Assembly (NCBI GenBank): GCA_035715725.1
Contig: DASTKT010000164.1
Span: forward strand, 1-39,713
DNA: 39,713 bases
From: JADGGV01 sp035715725
GTDB lineage: Bacteria > Gemmatimonadota > Gemmatimonadetes > Longimicrobiales > RSA9
Reading direction: 5' to 3'
Positions within the stretch are counted from its first letter, which is position 1. Each line of letters starts with the position of its first letter. Both the position numbers and the translations under genes were made by a program. The notes beneath the pieces are model-generated. The model had not been told where the DNA came from, did no database searches, and worked only from the letters and a program-made list of their open reading frames with translations. Below are positions 1 to 7,263 of the stretch, in pieces.

Positions 1-45
1 ATCGCCCTCCCCCGGGGTTCCCACCCTCGAACCACGGTGACCCCC

Positions 46-579
46 ATGCCGGATCTCTCGCGACGCCGCCGTCGGGCCGCCACGCTCGCAGTCCTGACGC
101 TCGCCGCGCTGGCCTGTCAGCCCTCCGACCGGGAGCGCCCCGCCTCGCCCACGGAGCCCCGTGCCCTGCTCGGCCTGCCGATCCATCTCCTGAGCTGCCC
201 GACCTCGGAGGACCTCGCGGTGACCGGGCTCGTCTCGCCGGATTCGGGGGGCACGCTCCAGATCCGGAAGTGGAAGCTGCAGGTTCCGCCGCACGCGGTC
301 AGCGAGCCGACCCAGATCACCATGCACGTCCCCCCCGGGGACGCCGTGCAGGTGCAGTTCAGCGCGAACGGCGCGGATCACCTGCAGTTCCGCCTCCCCG
401 TCACGGTGACGGCCTCCTACGAGCGCTGCCTCCTCCCCCCGCTCGGCCTGCTGGTCGCGTGGTACTGGGATCCGACGACCGGGGCGCTGCTCCAGCCGAT
501 GCCCAGTCGCACGAACCTGCTGGCGGAGACCGTCACGTTCTGGACCGACCACTTCTCCGGGTTCGTCATCGCCAACTAG
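46..579 (+). CDS. Small secreted lipoprotein, possibly ZU5-like
   Basis: This encodes about 177 residues. The N-terminus has a run of arginines, a hydrophobic stretch and a lipobox-like 'LAALAC', so the product is probably a lipid-anchored envelope protein. The mature part is rich in beta-forming residues. A segment around residues 70-125 ('LQVPPHAVSEPTQITMHVP') resembles the ZU5-type pattern in which a 'PPxA' motif is followed by beta strands, but this is only an impression and no function can be given. I chose the ATG at 46; a GTG three codons upstream (37) is possible, and neither has a clear ribosome-binding site. The gene lies 25 bases before the TPR gene on the same strand. Confidence 0.6.
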   Translation: MPDLSRRRRRAATLAVLTLAALACQPSDRERPASPTEPRALLGLPIHLLSCPTSEDLAVTGLVSPDSGGTLQIRKWKLQVPPHAVSEPTQITMHVPPGDAVQVQFSANGADHLQFRLPVTVTASYERCLLPPLGLLVAWYWDPTTGALLQPMPSRTNLLAETVTFWTDHFSGFVIAN

Positions 580-604
580 CGCCGGCCATGGCCGGGGACG
601 CCCG

Positions 605-1507
605 ATGCACCGCACCGCATTTGCCATGGATGGATCGCCGGAGCCCGTGAGCGTGCTCCTGGACGACGCGGTCCGCTTCTGCCGCGCCGGGGCGTACGAG
701 GAGGCGCTCCGGCGCCTCCAGGCGCTGCTCGCGGTGCCGGGCGCCCTCACCCCGGGCGAGCGCAGCCTGGCGCTGCGCCACTGCGCGGATGCCCGGCGCG
801 GCCAGAGCCGATGGGCGGAAGGCCTCGAGTTCGCCGCCGCCGCCATCGCGGCCGCCGAGCAGACCGGCGACACGGACCTCTGCGCCGAGGCCAGGAACGC
901 CGAGGCCGCGATCTACCACGCGCAGGGGCGCCTGGAGGAGGCGCAGGCACGCTACACCGCCGCCCTCGCCTGCGGCCCGTCCACGCGTGTGCGCGGCATC
1001 CTGCATCAGAACCTGGGCACCCTCGCCGCGCTGCGGCACGACTACCCGCAGGCCACGGAATCCTTCGCCGTGTCGCTGGAGGCATTCCGGGCGGCCGGCT
1101 ACCTGCGCGGCATCGTCATGGCGCAGATCAACGCCGGCTGGGTCCTGATCGAGCAGGGAGAGCCCGACGCCGCGCTCGCCGCCCTCGTGCAGGCCCGGAA
1201 CGAAGCCTCGGCCGAGGAGGACTGGGACCTCTACGCCGAGGCCGCCATCAACATCGCCCAGGCGCAGATCGGCCGCGGCGACCTCGAGGCCGCGCTCGCG
1301 GCCACCGTCGAGGTGCTGGGCCACTTCACCAACGGCTGCAACGTGCGCCGCCAGGCCGAGTGCTACCGCCTCCTCGGCCAGATCCACGAGCGCCAGGGCG
1401 ACGCCGAAGCCGCGCGCGCGCTCCTGCGCCGCGGCCTCTCCCTCGCCCAGGGCGTCGGCGCCGAGATCGAGGTCGGCGAGATCGAAGGCGTCCTGAGCGG
1501 CCTCTGA
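605..1507 (+). CDS. TPR-repeat protein
   Basis: The 300-residue product is almost entirely alpha-helical and built from repeated pairs of helices with the alanine, glycine and aromatic spacing of tetratricopeptide repeats. Examples are 'EEAQARYTAAL', 'NLGTLAALRHDYPQATESF' and 'INIAQAQIGRGDLEAALAA'. No signal peptide, DNA-binding domain or enzyme domain is visible, so it is probably a cytoplasmic scaffold for protein-protein contacts. A second ATG at 626 would give a product seven residues shorter. Partner and role are unknown. Confidence 0.7.
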   Translation: MHRTAFAMDGSPEPVSVLLDDAVRFCRAGAYEEALRRLQALLAVPGALTPGERSLALRHCADARRGQSRWAEGLEFAAAAIAAAEQTGDTDLCAEARNAEAAIYHAQGRLEEAQARYTAALACGPSTRVRGILHQNLGTLAALRHDYPQATESFAVSLEAFRAAGYLRGIVMAQINAGWVLIEQGEPDAALAALVQARNEASAEEDWDLYAEAAINIAQAQIGRGDLEAALAATVEVLGHFTNGCNVRRQAECYRLLGQIHERQGDAEAARALLRRGLSLAQGVGAEIEVGEIEGVLSGL

Positions 1508-1534
1508 GCCCCGGCGCCGCCCGCGCCCCGCGGC

Positions 1535-1579
1535 TTGACTCCCCGTCCAATCGTGGACTACATTGGCGATGTAGTCCAC
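1535..1579 (+). promoter_or_regulatory. Promoter overlapped by a perfect palindromic operator
   Basis: A -35-like TTGACT lies at 1535-1540 and a -10-like TACATT at 1559-1564, with an 18-base spacer. The -10 sits inside a perfect 11-bp inverted repeat, GTGGACTACAT at 1553-1563 and ATGTAGTCCAC at 1569-1579, separated by five bases. The position, 21 bases before the antitoxin start, is what autorepression by the Xre-type antitoxin or the toxin-antitoxin complex would need. The repeat is seen directly; its use as an operator is inferred. Confidence 0.7.
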
Positions 1580-1600
1580 CACGAGACGGGAGCCCCACCC

Positions 1601-1999
1601 ATGGCGATCCCCAAGCGCAGTCGTCCGAGCCCCGCCGCCACGGCGCAGGCGGGGCTGCGCGCGTTCTTCCGCATCGCCGAGCTATGGAAGCTGTCGGCCG
1701 AGGAGCAGCGCACGCTGCTCGGCGCGCCGCCGCGCTCCACGTTCTTCAAGTGGAAGAAGGGGGACGTGCACGCGCTGCCGCGGGACGTGTTGGAGCGGAT
1801 CTCCTACGTGCTGGGGATCTTCAAGGCGCTGGAGATCCTGCTCCCGCGGTCGGATGCGGCCGACGGCTGGATCCGCCGCCCGAACGGCGCCGCGCCGTTC
1901 GGCGGCCGCTCGGCGCTGGAGCGGATGCTCTCCGGCAACGTCGGCGACCTCTACGCCGTGCGGCAGTACCTGGACGCGGCGCGCGGCGGCTGGGCGTGA
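1601..1999 (+). CDS. Xre/MbcA/ParS-type antitoxin
   Basis: This 132-residue protein should neutralise the adjacent RES-domain toxin and bind DNA to repress its own operon. The N-terminal half ('FRIAELWKLSAEEQRTLLG') has the helix-turn-helix-like region of Xre/MbcA antitoxins. 'RSTFFKWKKGD' is typical of the core of this family. The C-terminal half ('GRSALERMLSGNVGDLYAVRQYLDAARGGW') matches the toxin-binding domain, in which a G-x-x-P/A...M-x-x-G pattern precedes 'VxxyLda'. The ATG at 1601 starts just after a palindromic operator; an upstream start at 1535 would place the promoter inside the gene and is rejected. Its stop codon overlaps the toxin start, which suggests translational coupling. 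Confidence 0.85.
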   Translation: MAIPKRSRPSPAATAQAGLRAFFRIAELWKLSAEEQRTLLGAPPRSTFFKWKKGDVHALPRDVLERISYVLGIFKALEILLPRSDAADGWIRRPNGAAPFGGRSALERMLSGNVGDLYAVRQYLDAARGGWA

Positions 2000-2712
2000 G
2001 CGACGTCGTCGCCCTGCCGGCGGAGGTTCCCGGGACGGACCTCCGCTGGCGGCGGAGCGTCCGCCTCGTCCCGACGCGCTTCCCGCCGGTCGACATCTTC
2101 GAGCGCATCGCGTCGCCCGCGGACTGGGAGTCGCTGATCGAGCTGGAGTCGCTGACGAACGCCCGTCTCCTCGACGAGGTGGGGCAGCTCTCGCTCGTGC
2201 CGGTCGCCGACCGCGTCATCGGGCCGGGCGCCAGCTACGTGATGGCGCCGTTCACGCACCTCGCCCCGGAAGGCGGCCGCTTCACCACCGCGGAGTTCGG
2301 CGGCTACTACACGGCGCGCGAGCTGGAGACCGCCGTGGCCGAGACGCGCTACCACCGCGAGCGCTTCCTGGCGGCCACCCGCGAGGCGCCGATCGAGATC
2401 GACATGCGCGTGCTCGAGGCCGACCTCGACGCCCGCGTCGCCGATCTCCGCGGCCTGCGGGAGCGCCACCCGGCCCTCTACGACCCGGACGACTACACCG
2501 CCTCGCAGGCGTTCGGCCGCGCGCTGCACGGGAGCGGCGGCGACGGCGTCGCCTGGGACAGCGTCCGGCGCGAGGGCGGACAGTGCGCCGTCGCGTACCG
2601 TCCCCGGCTCGTCCAGCGCTGCCGCGAGGTTCGCACGCTCACCTACCGCTGGAACGGCGAGCGGGTCGACCACGTCTACGAGAAGCGGCCGTTCGGGGGG
2701 AGGAGAAAGTAG
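1996..2712 (+). CDS. RES-domain toxin (NAD-degrading family)
   Basis: This is the toxin partner of a type II RES-Xre module. Characterised members such as MbcT of Mycobacterium tuberculosis destroy cellular NAD+. Translation begins at a GTG that overlaps the antitoxin stop (GTGA), giving 238 residues, close to the usual 150-230. Family landmarks are an early Arg ('DIFERIAS'), the 'GGRFTTAEFGGYYTARELETAVAE' region holding the Tyr and Glu positions, and a late 'AWDSVRREGGQCAVAYRP' segment corresponding to the Ser-containing motif that gives RES its name. The assignment of catalytic residues is from memory of the family and was not aligned. The gene is followed directly by palindromic element A. 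Confidence 0.82.
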   Translation: MSDVVALPAEVPGTDLRWRRSVRLVPTRFPPVDIFERIASPADWESLIELESLTNARLLDEVGQLSLVPVADRVIGPGASYVMAPFTHLAPEGGRFTTAEFGGYYTARELETAVAETRYHRERFLAATREAPIEIDMRVLEADLDARVADLRGLRERHPALYDPDDYTASQAFGRALHGSGGDGVAWDSVRREGGQCAVAYRPRLVQRCREVRTLTYRWNGERVDHVYEKRPFGGRRK

Positions 2713-2735
2713 CCGGAGAACAGCCCGCGCAGGCC

Positions 2736-3190
2736 GGCGCATCGGCCTCGGCCTGCGAACTGCATTTCACCGCGGAGGCGCAGAGGGCGCAGAGAACGGC
2801 AACGGAAAGCCGGGCGGCGAAGCTTCGTCGGCAACCGAACGAATTTTTCATTCACAGGGAGCAGGGGAGCTGGGGAGACCCGCTGGGGGCGGCGCGGGGG
2901 TCGTCGTATCGGAAGCATCCTTTTTGGGGTTGGACCGGTGAAACGAGCGTCACCGGTGCAACCCCGATTCGTTTTCTGGCGTCGGAGGCGGCGTAGCCCG
3001 GTTCCAACTTCAAAATGGATGCATGTGTTCGCCGCGAGCGCTGCTTCGCGGCGGCTCAGGGTAATCTCCCTAGCTCCCCACCTCCCTGTGAAAAAGCCGT
3101 TCGCAGGCCGATGCCGATGCGCCCCCCGATCGACGCCGTTCTCTGCGCCCTCTGCGCCTCTGCGGTGAAAACGCCGTTCATCCGTTCCCG
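2736..3190. repeat. Palindromic intergenic element, copy A
   Basis: This non-coding block fills the gap between two convergent genes. It is a nested imperfect palindrome. The outer arm at 2764-2810 (TTCACCGCGGAGGCGCAGAG) pairs with 3136-3171. The middle arm at 2851-2877 (TTCACAGGGAGCAGGGGAGC) pairs with 3066-3092. A central hairpin has arms at 2926-2941 and 2950-2965 that match at 15 of 16 positions around an 8-base loop. It is homologous along its length, in the same orientation, to the element at 19881-20346. Its left end differs from that copy: 2736-2760 is an inverted near-copy (24 of 25) of the internal segment 3101-3125, suggesting rearrangement. ORFs here are translations of the repeat and are not called. 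Confidence 0.8.
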
Positions 3191-3204
3191 TCCTTACCGA
3201 TGCG

Positions 3205-4467
3205 CTATCTCACGAGCGGCGAGGCGTCGATGACGTAGAGGCCGTGGACCATGTCGGACGCGAAGAGCTTGCCGTTCTCGAAGTGGACGCCCCAGGCGTA
3301 GATCTGGGGGACGTCGGCGAGGGCGTGGCCGGCGTCGCGGCCCATGAGGGCGAGGTCGCAGCGGCCATCGTCCGACTTCTGGGCGGCGGTGCAGCTCGAG
3401 AGGTTGCCGCGCACGTCGAGGGCGCGGACGCCGGCGTTGTAGTAGGCGGCGTAGAGGATGCCGCTCTTCTCGTCCATGTGGAAGTTGTGGGTGCCGGCGC
3501 CGTCGACGTGGTAGAACGCGACCTCCTTCGGCTGGGAGAAGTCGCTGACGTCGACGACGTGGATGTCGCCGGTGGCGGAGACGCCGACCTGGCCGGGCGA
3601 GTTCTCCTCGCCGACGAAGGCGTAGCGCTTGGAGCCGGAGGCGGGGTCGTGGAACCACCAGACGTTGTGGACGGACGGCTGGTTGTTGTAGCTGGCGGTG
3701 TGCACGCTGCCGAGCTGGACGGGGTTGGCGACGGTGCCGCCCTTGCCGGCGCCGCCGATGTCCCAGATGACGAGGCCGTCGTTCCAGTTCGCGGTGAAGA
3801 GGATGCCGTCGCGGACGAAGACGTCGTGCACGAACGGGTTGCCCATGGTCCGGGCGAGCAGCTCCTGCGGGGCGCGCGGATCGGTGATGTCGACGATGAC
3901 GAGGGCGGCGCGCCGGCCGCCGCCGGGGTCGACGGAGAGGAAGGCGAGGTGGCGGTTGTTCCAGCGGCCGAGCTTCACCGTATGCACGCCCGGGGCGGTG
4001 TTCGCGGAGGTGAAGGTGGAGAGCTGGACGGGCCGCGCGGGGTTGCTCCGGTCGTAGATGATGATGGAGCCGCCGTTGTACTCGGTGGCGACGACGAGGA
4101 GCTTGCCGTCGTCGGAGATCTGGAGGTCGTCGAGCGTCTGGGCGCCCGGGACCTTGAGCGAGTCGACGAGCGAGGGCGCGCCGGAGCGGACGTCCCAGAT
4201 CTTGACGACGTCGCCGAAGGTGGCGCCGCGGGGGAAGCCGCCCCAGGTGCTGGTGTAGGCCCAGCCGCCGAGCTCGGCGACCTCGGCGGTGTAGCGCTCG
4301 GGCACGGCGCCGCTGCCGACGAGGGCGAGCGTCTTCGGGGCGGAGCTGGTCGGCGTCGAGTCGGTCGGCGGCTTCTGGTCCGAGGGCGTCGTCGGGGAGC
4401 CGTCGCCGCAGGCGAGGGCGCCGAGGAGGCCGAGGAGGAGGACGGCTCGGGGCGTGGTCGGTCGCAT
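3205..4467 (-). CDS. LVIVD-repeat lipoprotein
   Basis: The 420-residue product starts with a lipoprotein signal ('LLLGLLGALAC', Cys near residue 20), followed by a Ser/Thr/Pro-rich linker. The rest is a set of beta-propeller-like repeats, each ending in a motif such as 'LVIVDITDPRAP', 'IHVVDVSDFSQP' or 'LYVIDASPL', the signature of the LVIVD repeat family. These are surface or periplasmic proteins whose biochemical role is mostly unknown. Several His residues ('VHTVKLG', 'FVHDVF', 'THNFHMDE') recur at equivalent blade positions. The start has a GGAG about five bases upstream on the minus strand. It lies 46 bases downstream of the barrel-like protein and may be co-transcribed with it. Confidence 0.8.
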   Translation of the reverse strand: MRPTTPRAVLLLGLLGALACGDGSPTTPSDQKPPTDSTPTSSAPKTLALVGSGAVPERYTAEVAELGGWAYTSTWGGFPRGATFGDVVKIWDVRSGAPSLVDSLKVPGAQTLDDLQISDDGKLLVVATEYNGGSIIIYDRSNPARPVQLSTFTSANTAPGVHTVKLGRWNNRHLAFLSVDPGGGRRAALVIVDITDPRAPQELLARTMGNPFVHDVFVRDGILFTANWNDGLVIWDIGGAGKGGTVANPVQLGSVHTASYNNQPSVHNVWWFHDPASGSKRYAFVGEENSPGQVGVSATGDIHVVDVSDFSQPKEVAFYHVDGAGTHNFHMDEKSGILYAAYYNAGVRALDVRGNLSSCTAAQKSDDGRCDLALMGRDAGHALADVPQIYAWGVHFENGKLFASDMVHGLYVIDASPLVR

Positions 4468-4483
4468 ACGCTCCAGGGTGACG

Positions 4484-4504
4484 GCGGGCCGGAGACCGGC
4501 CCGC
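4484..4504 (-). other. Hairpin between two minus-strand genes
   Basis: A perfect 9-bp stem (GCGGGCCGG with CCGGCCCGC) closes a 3-base loop between the outer-membrane protein gene and the LVIVD gene. No T-tract follows it on the minus strand, so it is more likely an RNA-stability or pause structure than an intrinsic terminator. Confidence 0.4.
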
Positions 4505-4513
4505 GTGGTGGAC

Positions 4514-5791
4514 TCAGGGCATGATCATCGTGACGGGACCGGCGGCGAGGCCGTAGCGCCCCATGCGGCCGTGCGCCGGCCCGGCCGCGAGCCGGGCGCC
4601 GACGGAGAGGCTCCAGAGGCGGTCGGAGCCGTAGACCTCCCGCGCGTCGAAGAGCGCGCCGGGGGTGAGGTTACGCACGCGGCCGAGAGAGATCTCGGCG
4701 AAGGGCGCGACGCGGACAGGGAACGTCCAGCCGGGCTCGAGCGTGACGTTGGCCGTGGCGATCTGCCACCGGCTTCGGGCCAGAATGCTGAAGTCCGGCG
4801 CCGGGCGGGGCGAGCGGAACGGATAGCCCCGGAGCAACCGCTCCTCCTCGGGCCGCTCGCTGCTCTCGAGGCGGGCGGCGAGCGCGATGCGCCCGCGGCG
4901 CACGGCGCCCTCGGCGAGCACGCTGTGGAACGTGTAGCCCCACTCTCCGGCGTGGCCATCCCGCGTGAGCGCCCACTCGACCTGCGCGTACGGGCTCCAG
5001 GACAGGTCGGGCCGATCGAGGCGGACGGAAGCGCTCCACTTCGACTGGTCCAGGCCGCCACCGGTCTCGTGCTCGGGGGACGTCACGTACGCCCGGCTCG
5101 CCTGAAGCTCGAGGCCGTCCGCGGGGGTGAGCGTGAGGCGCGCGGCGCGAGAGTCCCCGAAGCGGTGGTGGTCCAGGTTCGGCCAGTCGGTGGGGCCCGT
5201 CGGCTCGTCGCCATTGAAAAGCGCGCCCTCGAGCATGAGCGGCCCGTAGCGCACCGCCCCGATCACGACGGCCCGCTCCAGGATCTGCGAGAGGTGGTGG
5301 TTCGAGGGATACTTCACGAACGGCCGCATCATGGGGTCGTCCGTGCCGAAGGGGACGAAGCCCTTCCCGACCGAGAGCGACGCGGCCGCGGCGTCCCGCC
5401 GGAGGTTCGCGCTCAGTACGGCCTCGTGCAGGTAGGTGTGCGGGTGGCGCCGGTCGACGTACCCTTCGCCCCAGCCGCCCGCGTTCAGCTCGCCCCGCCG
5501 CAGCGTCAGCCCCTCCAGGTTCAGCGTTCCCGCGAACGTGAGCAGGCCGCCGAACGCGTCCCCGTGCGCCATCAGGTTCGGCTGCGTGAGGTAGCCCTCC
5601 GTGGCGTCCGCGCCCGCGACGGCGGGCGCGGCGTGGGTCAGCACGAAGACGCCCTGGGCCGAGCCGCCGAAGCGCACGGGCGGGGCCGGCTCCGCCGACC
5701 GGTGGTCGTGCATCTCCTGGGCAGCGGCGTAGCCGCGCTCCATGGCGAGCAGGGTCACGGCGACGGCGAGGGCGCGGAAGCGTCGGGGCAT
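4514..5791 (-). CDS. Outer-membrane barrel-like protein of unknown family
   Basis: The product is 425 residues from the ATG at 5791, which opens directly into a signal peptide ('MPRRFRALAVAVTLLAMERGYAAAQ', probably cleaved after AAA or AAAQ). A GTG start at 5836 would add 15 residues that interrupt this signal, so I did not use it. The mature protein has alternating polar and hydrophobic strands with repeated 'LxLxxxxGxxLxA' patterns, as in a porin-type beta barrel. It carries a His-rich start ('EMHDHRSAEP') and a 'DRRHPHTYLHE' motif. The same kind of 'DRQHPHDLFME' motif is in the protein at 31487-32929 beside the copper ATPase, suggesting that the two are paralogues and that this one may also serve metal handling. 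That role is an inference. Confidence 0.6.
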   Translation of the reverse strand: MPRRFRALAVAVTLLAMERGYAAAQEMHDHRSAEPAPPVRFGGSAQGVFVLTHAAPAVAGADATEGYLTQPNLMAHGDAFGGLLTFAGTLNLEGLTLRRGELNAGGWGEGYVDRRHPHTYLHEAVLSANLRRDAAAASLSVGKGFVPFGTDDPMMRPFVKYPSNHHLSQILERAVVIGAVRYGPLMLEGALFNGDEPTGPTDWPNLDHHRFGDSRAARLTLTPADGLELQASRAYVTSPEHETGGGLDQSKWSASVRLDRPDLSWSPYAQVEWALTRDGHAGEWGYTFHSVLAEGAVRRGRIALAARLESSERPEEERLLRGYPFRSPRPAPDFSILARSRWQIATANVTLEPGWTFPVRVAPFAEISLGRVRNLTPGALFDAREVYGSDRLWSLSVGARLAAGPAHGRMGRYGLAAGPVTMIMP

Positions 5792-5945
5792 TCGGTCCGG
5801 GCGTCGGAGGATTCCAGCCGTTCCACCAATAGACACTCGAGCGGGAGACTACCCGGCCGGGCGCGGGAAAGGTCCGGCCGCCGCCACCGACAATGACGAG
5901 GCAAGATACGGGGGAGTAACGAGATGCGAGCGACGCCGCGGGCGC

Positions 5946-6872
5946 TCAGCCGACCAGGTTGCGGAGCACGAACAGGACGTTCGCCGGGCGCTCCGCCAGA
6001 CGGCGCATGAACCAGGGATACCAGCCGTCGCCATAGCTGATCAGCACGCGCAGGCGGCAGCCCTCGGCGGCGAGCTGCCGCTGGGCCGCGGACTGGATGC
6101 CGTACAGCATGGCGAACTCCACCGACCCCAGCGGAAGCTCGATGGCGCCGGCGGCCGCGCGGACCAGGCGGACGAGGCGGAGGTCGTGCGTGGCGACGAC
6201 GTGGCGGCTGCCCCCGCCCGCGGTGTCCCGCAGGAGGCGGGTAGCGAGCCGGAAGTAGGCGTCGTCCACGTCGCGCTTGCGCGTGAACGCGATGGCGGCG
6301 CTCTCCTGGTAGGCGCCCTTGACCAGGCGGACCGCCGCGCCGAGGGCGAGCATGGCCTCGAGGTCCTCGGGGGTCCGCCGCAGGTACGCCTGGAGACAGA
6401 GGCCGACGTTGCGGTGGGCGGCGAGGAGCTCGCGGTAGACGCGCAGCGTGCGCTCCAGGTAGGCGCTCCCCTCCATGTCGACCCAGACGCGGGAGCCGTG
6501 CGCCGCCGCCGCCTCGGCGATGGCGCCGACCCGGCGGCGCGGCTCGTCCGTGCCGTCGTCCAGGCCGAGGTGCGTGAGCTTCACCGAGACCTCGGCGTCC
6601 AGCCCCCGCTCCGCCACGCTCCGCACCATCTCCACGTAGTGCCCGGCCACCGCCTCCATCGCGGCACCATCGCGGAGGTTCTCGCCCAGGCGGGTGAGCG
6701 TCGTGGCCAGGCCGGCGCGCTGGAGCTCCGCCGCGGCGGTCAATGCGTCCTCCAGCGCCTCGCCCGGCATGAAACGCTTCACGGCGCGGCGCGCGAAACG
6801 GCGATCCTGGATCTGGCGGCGCAGGGCGGGACTCTCGGAGGCGCGCAGGAGCAGGGTCCGGGCGAGGGTCAT
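5946..6872 (-). CDS. Proline dehydrogenase (FAD-dependent)
   Basis: The enzyme oxidises L-proline to 1-pyrroline-5-carboxylate, passing electrons from FAD to the respiratory chain at the membrane. At 308 residues it is the monofunctional type found in Deinococcus-Thermus and relatives, without the P5C dehydrogenase or DNA-binding parts of PutA. TIM-barrel motifs appear in order: 'VSVKLTHLGLD', 'VWVDMEGS', 'GLCLQAYLRRT', 'VRLVKGAY', 'VVATHD', 'EFAMLYGI' and, at the C-terminus, 'YGDGWYPWFMRRLAERPANV', which holds the paired Arg residues that bind the proline carboxylate. No P5C dehydrogenase gene lies in the window. The gene is divergent from the M14 peptidase across a 391-base gap. Confidence 0.93.
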   Translation of the reverse strand: MTLARTLLLRASESPALRRQIQDRRFARRAVKRFMPGEALEDALTAAAELQRAGLATTLTRLGENLRDGAAMEAVAGHYVEMVRSVAERGLDAEVSVKLTHLGLDDGTDEPRRRVGAIAEAAAAHGSRVWVDMEGSAYLERTLRVYRELLAAHRNVGLCLQAYLRRTPEDLEAMLALGAAVRLVKGAYQESAAIAFTRKRDVDDAYFRLATRLLRDTAGGGSRHVVATHDLRLVRLVRAAAGAIELPLGSVEFAMLYGIQSAAQRQLAAEGCRLRVLISYGDGWYPWFMRRLAERPANVLFVLRNLVG

Positions 6873-7263
6873 CGCGGTGGTCTCCGTGGGAGGGTCGGGA
6901 GAATCTGCGGCCCGGGCGCGGAGGAGGACAAGGAGGATGGCGGGGGGCGCTCTTTCGTAACGCGTGAGACCGGGCTACATTCCGGCATTCATCCCTCTCC
7001 CAAGGCGACGCCGGACGGCCACGATCGGGCCGCATCGGTCCGGGTCGGATGCCGATATCCAGATACTTTCGCGAGTCCGCCAGAGCGCGGACCGGGGCGC
7101 TGCCCGACGGCGGCCGGCTCCGGTCGTGGCGGGCGGCATGACGCATCGATCGCGAGCGTTGTACCGGGCTGTGCATGCGGGGCGGTATGCGCATGCGCAT
7201 CCCGGGGAGTGGCACGCCCCGCCCGGCCGGAGCCGGGCAACCCTCAAACCCGGAGACGCGTAG
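6873..7263. other. Divergent intergenic region
   Basis: This 391-base gap separates the divergent proline dehydrogenase and M14 peptidase genes and should hold both promoters. I see no convincing -35/-10 pair. Near 7170-7205 there is a cluster of GCATGC/GCGCAT steps forming short self-complementary sites. No gene or terminator is supported. Confidence 0.4.

Noticed and set aside
1..36. Possible end of an upstream gene at the window edge
   Set aside because: Only 36 bases are present, with no readable motif or stop-codon context, so nothing can be supported.
811..1995. N-terminal extension of the RES-toxin frame
   Set aside because: It overlaps the TPR and antitoxin genes and is Arg/Pro-rich. 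The GTG at 1996, overlapping the antitoxin stop, is the sensible start.
2926..2965. tRNA-like reading of the GGTT...AACC centre of the palindromic element
   Set aside because: It is a simple hairpin with an 8-base loop. There is no D-arm, anticodon arm or acceptor pairing.
2639..3233. Small ORFs with 'LRALCASAVK'-like sequence in element A, and similar ones in element B
   Set aside because: They are translations of the palindrome arms, appear in both directions because of the inverted symmetry, and have no ribosome-binding sites.
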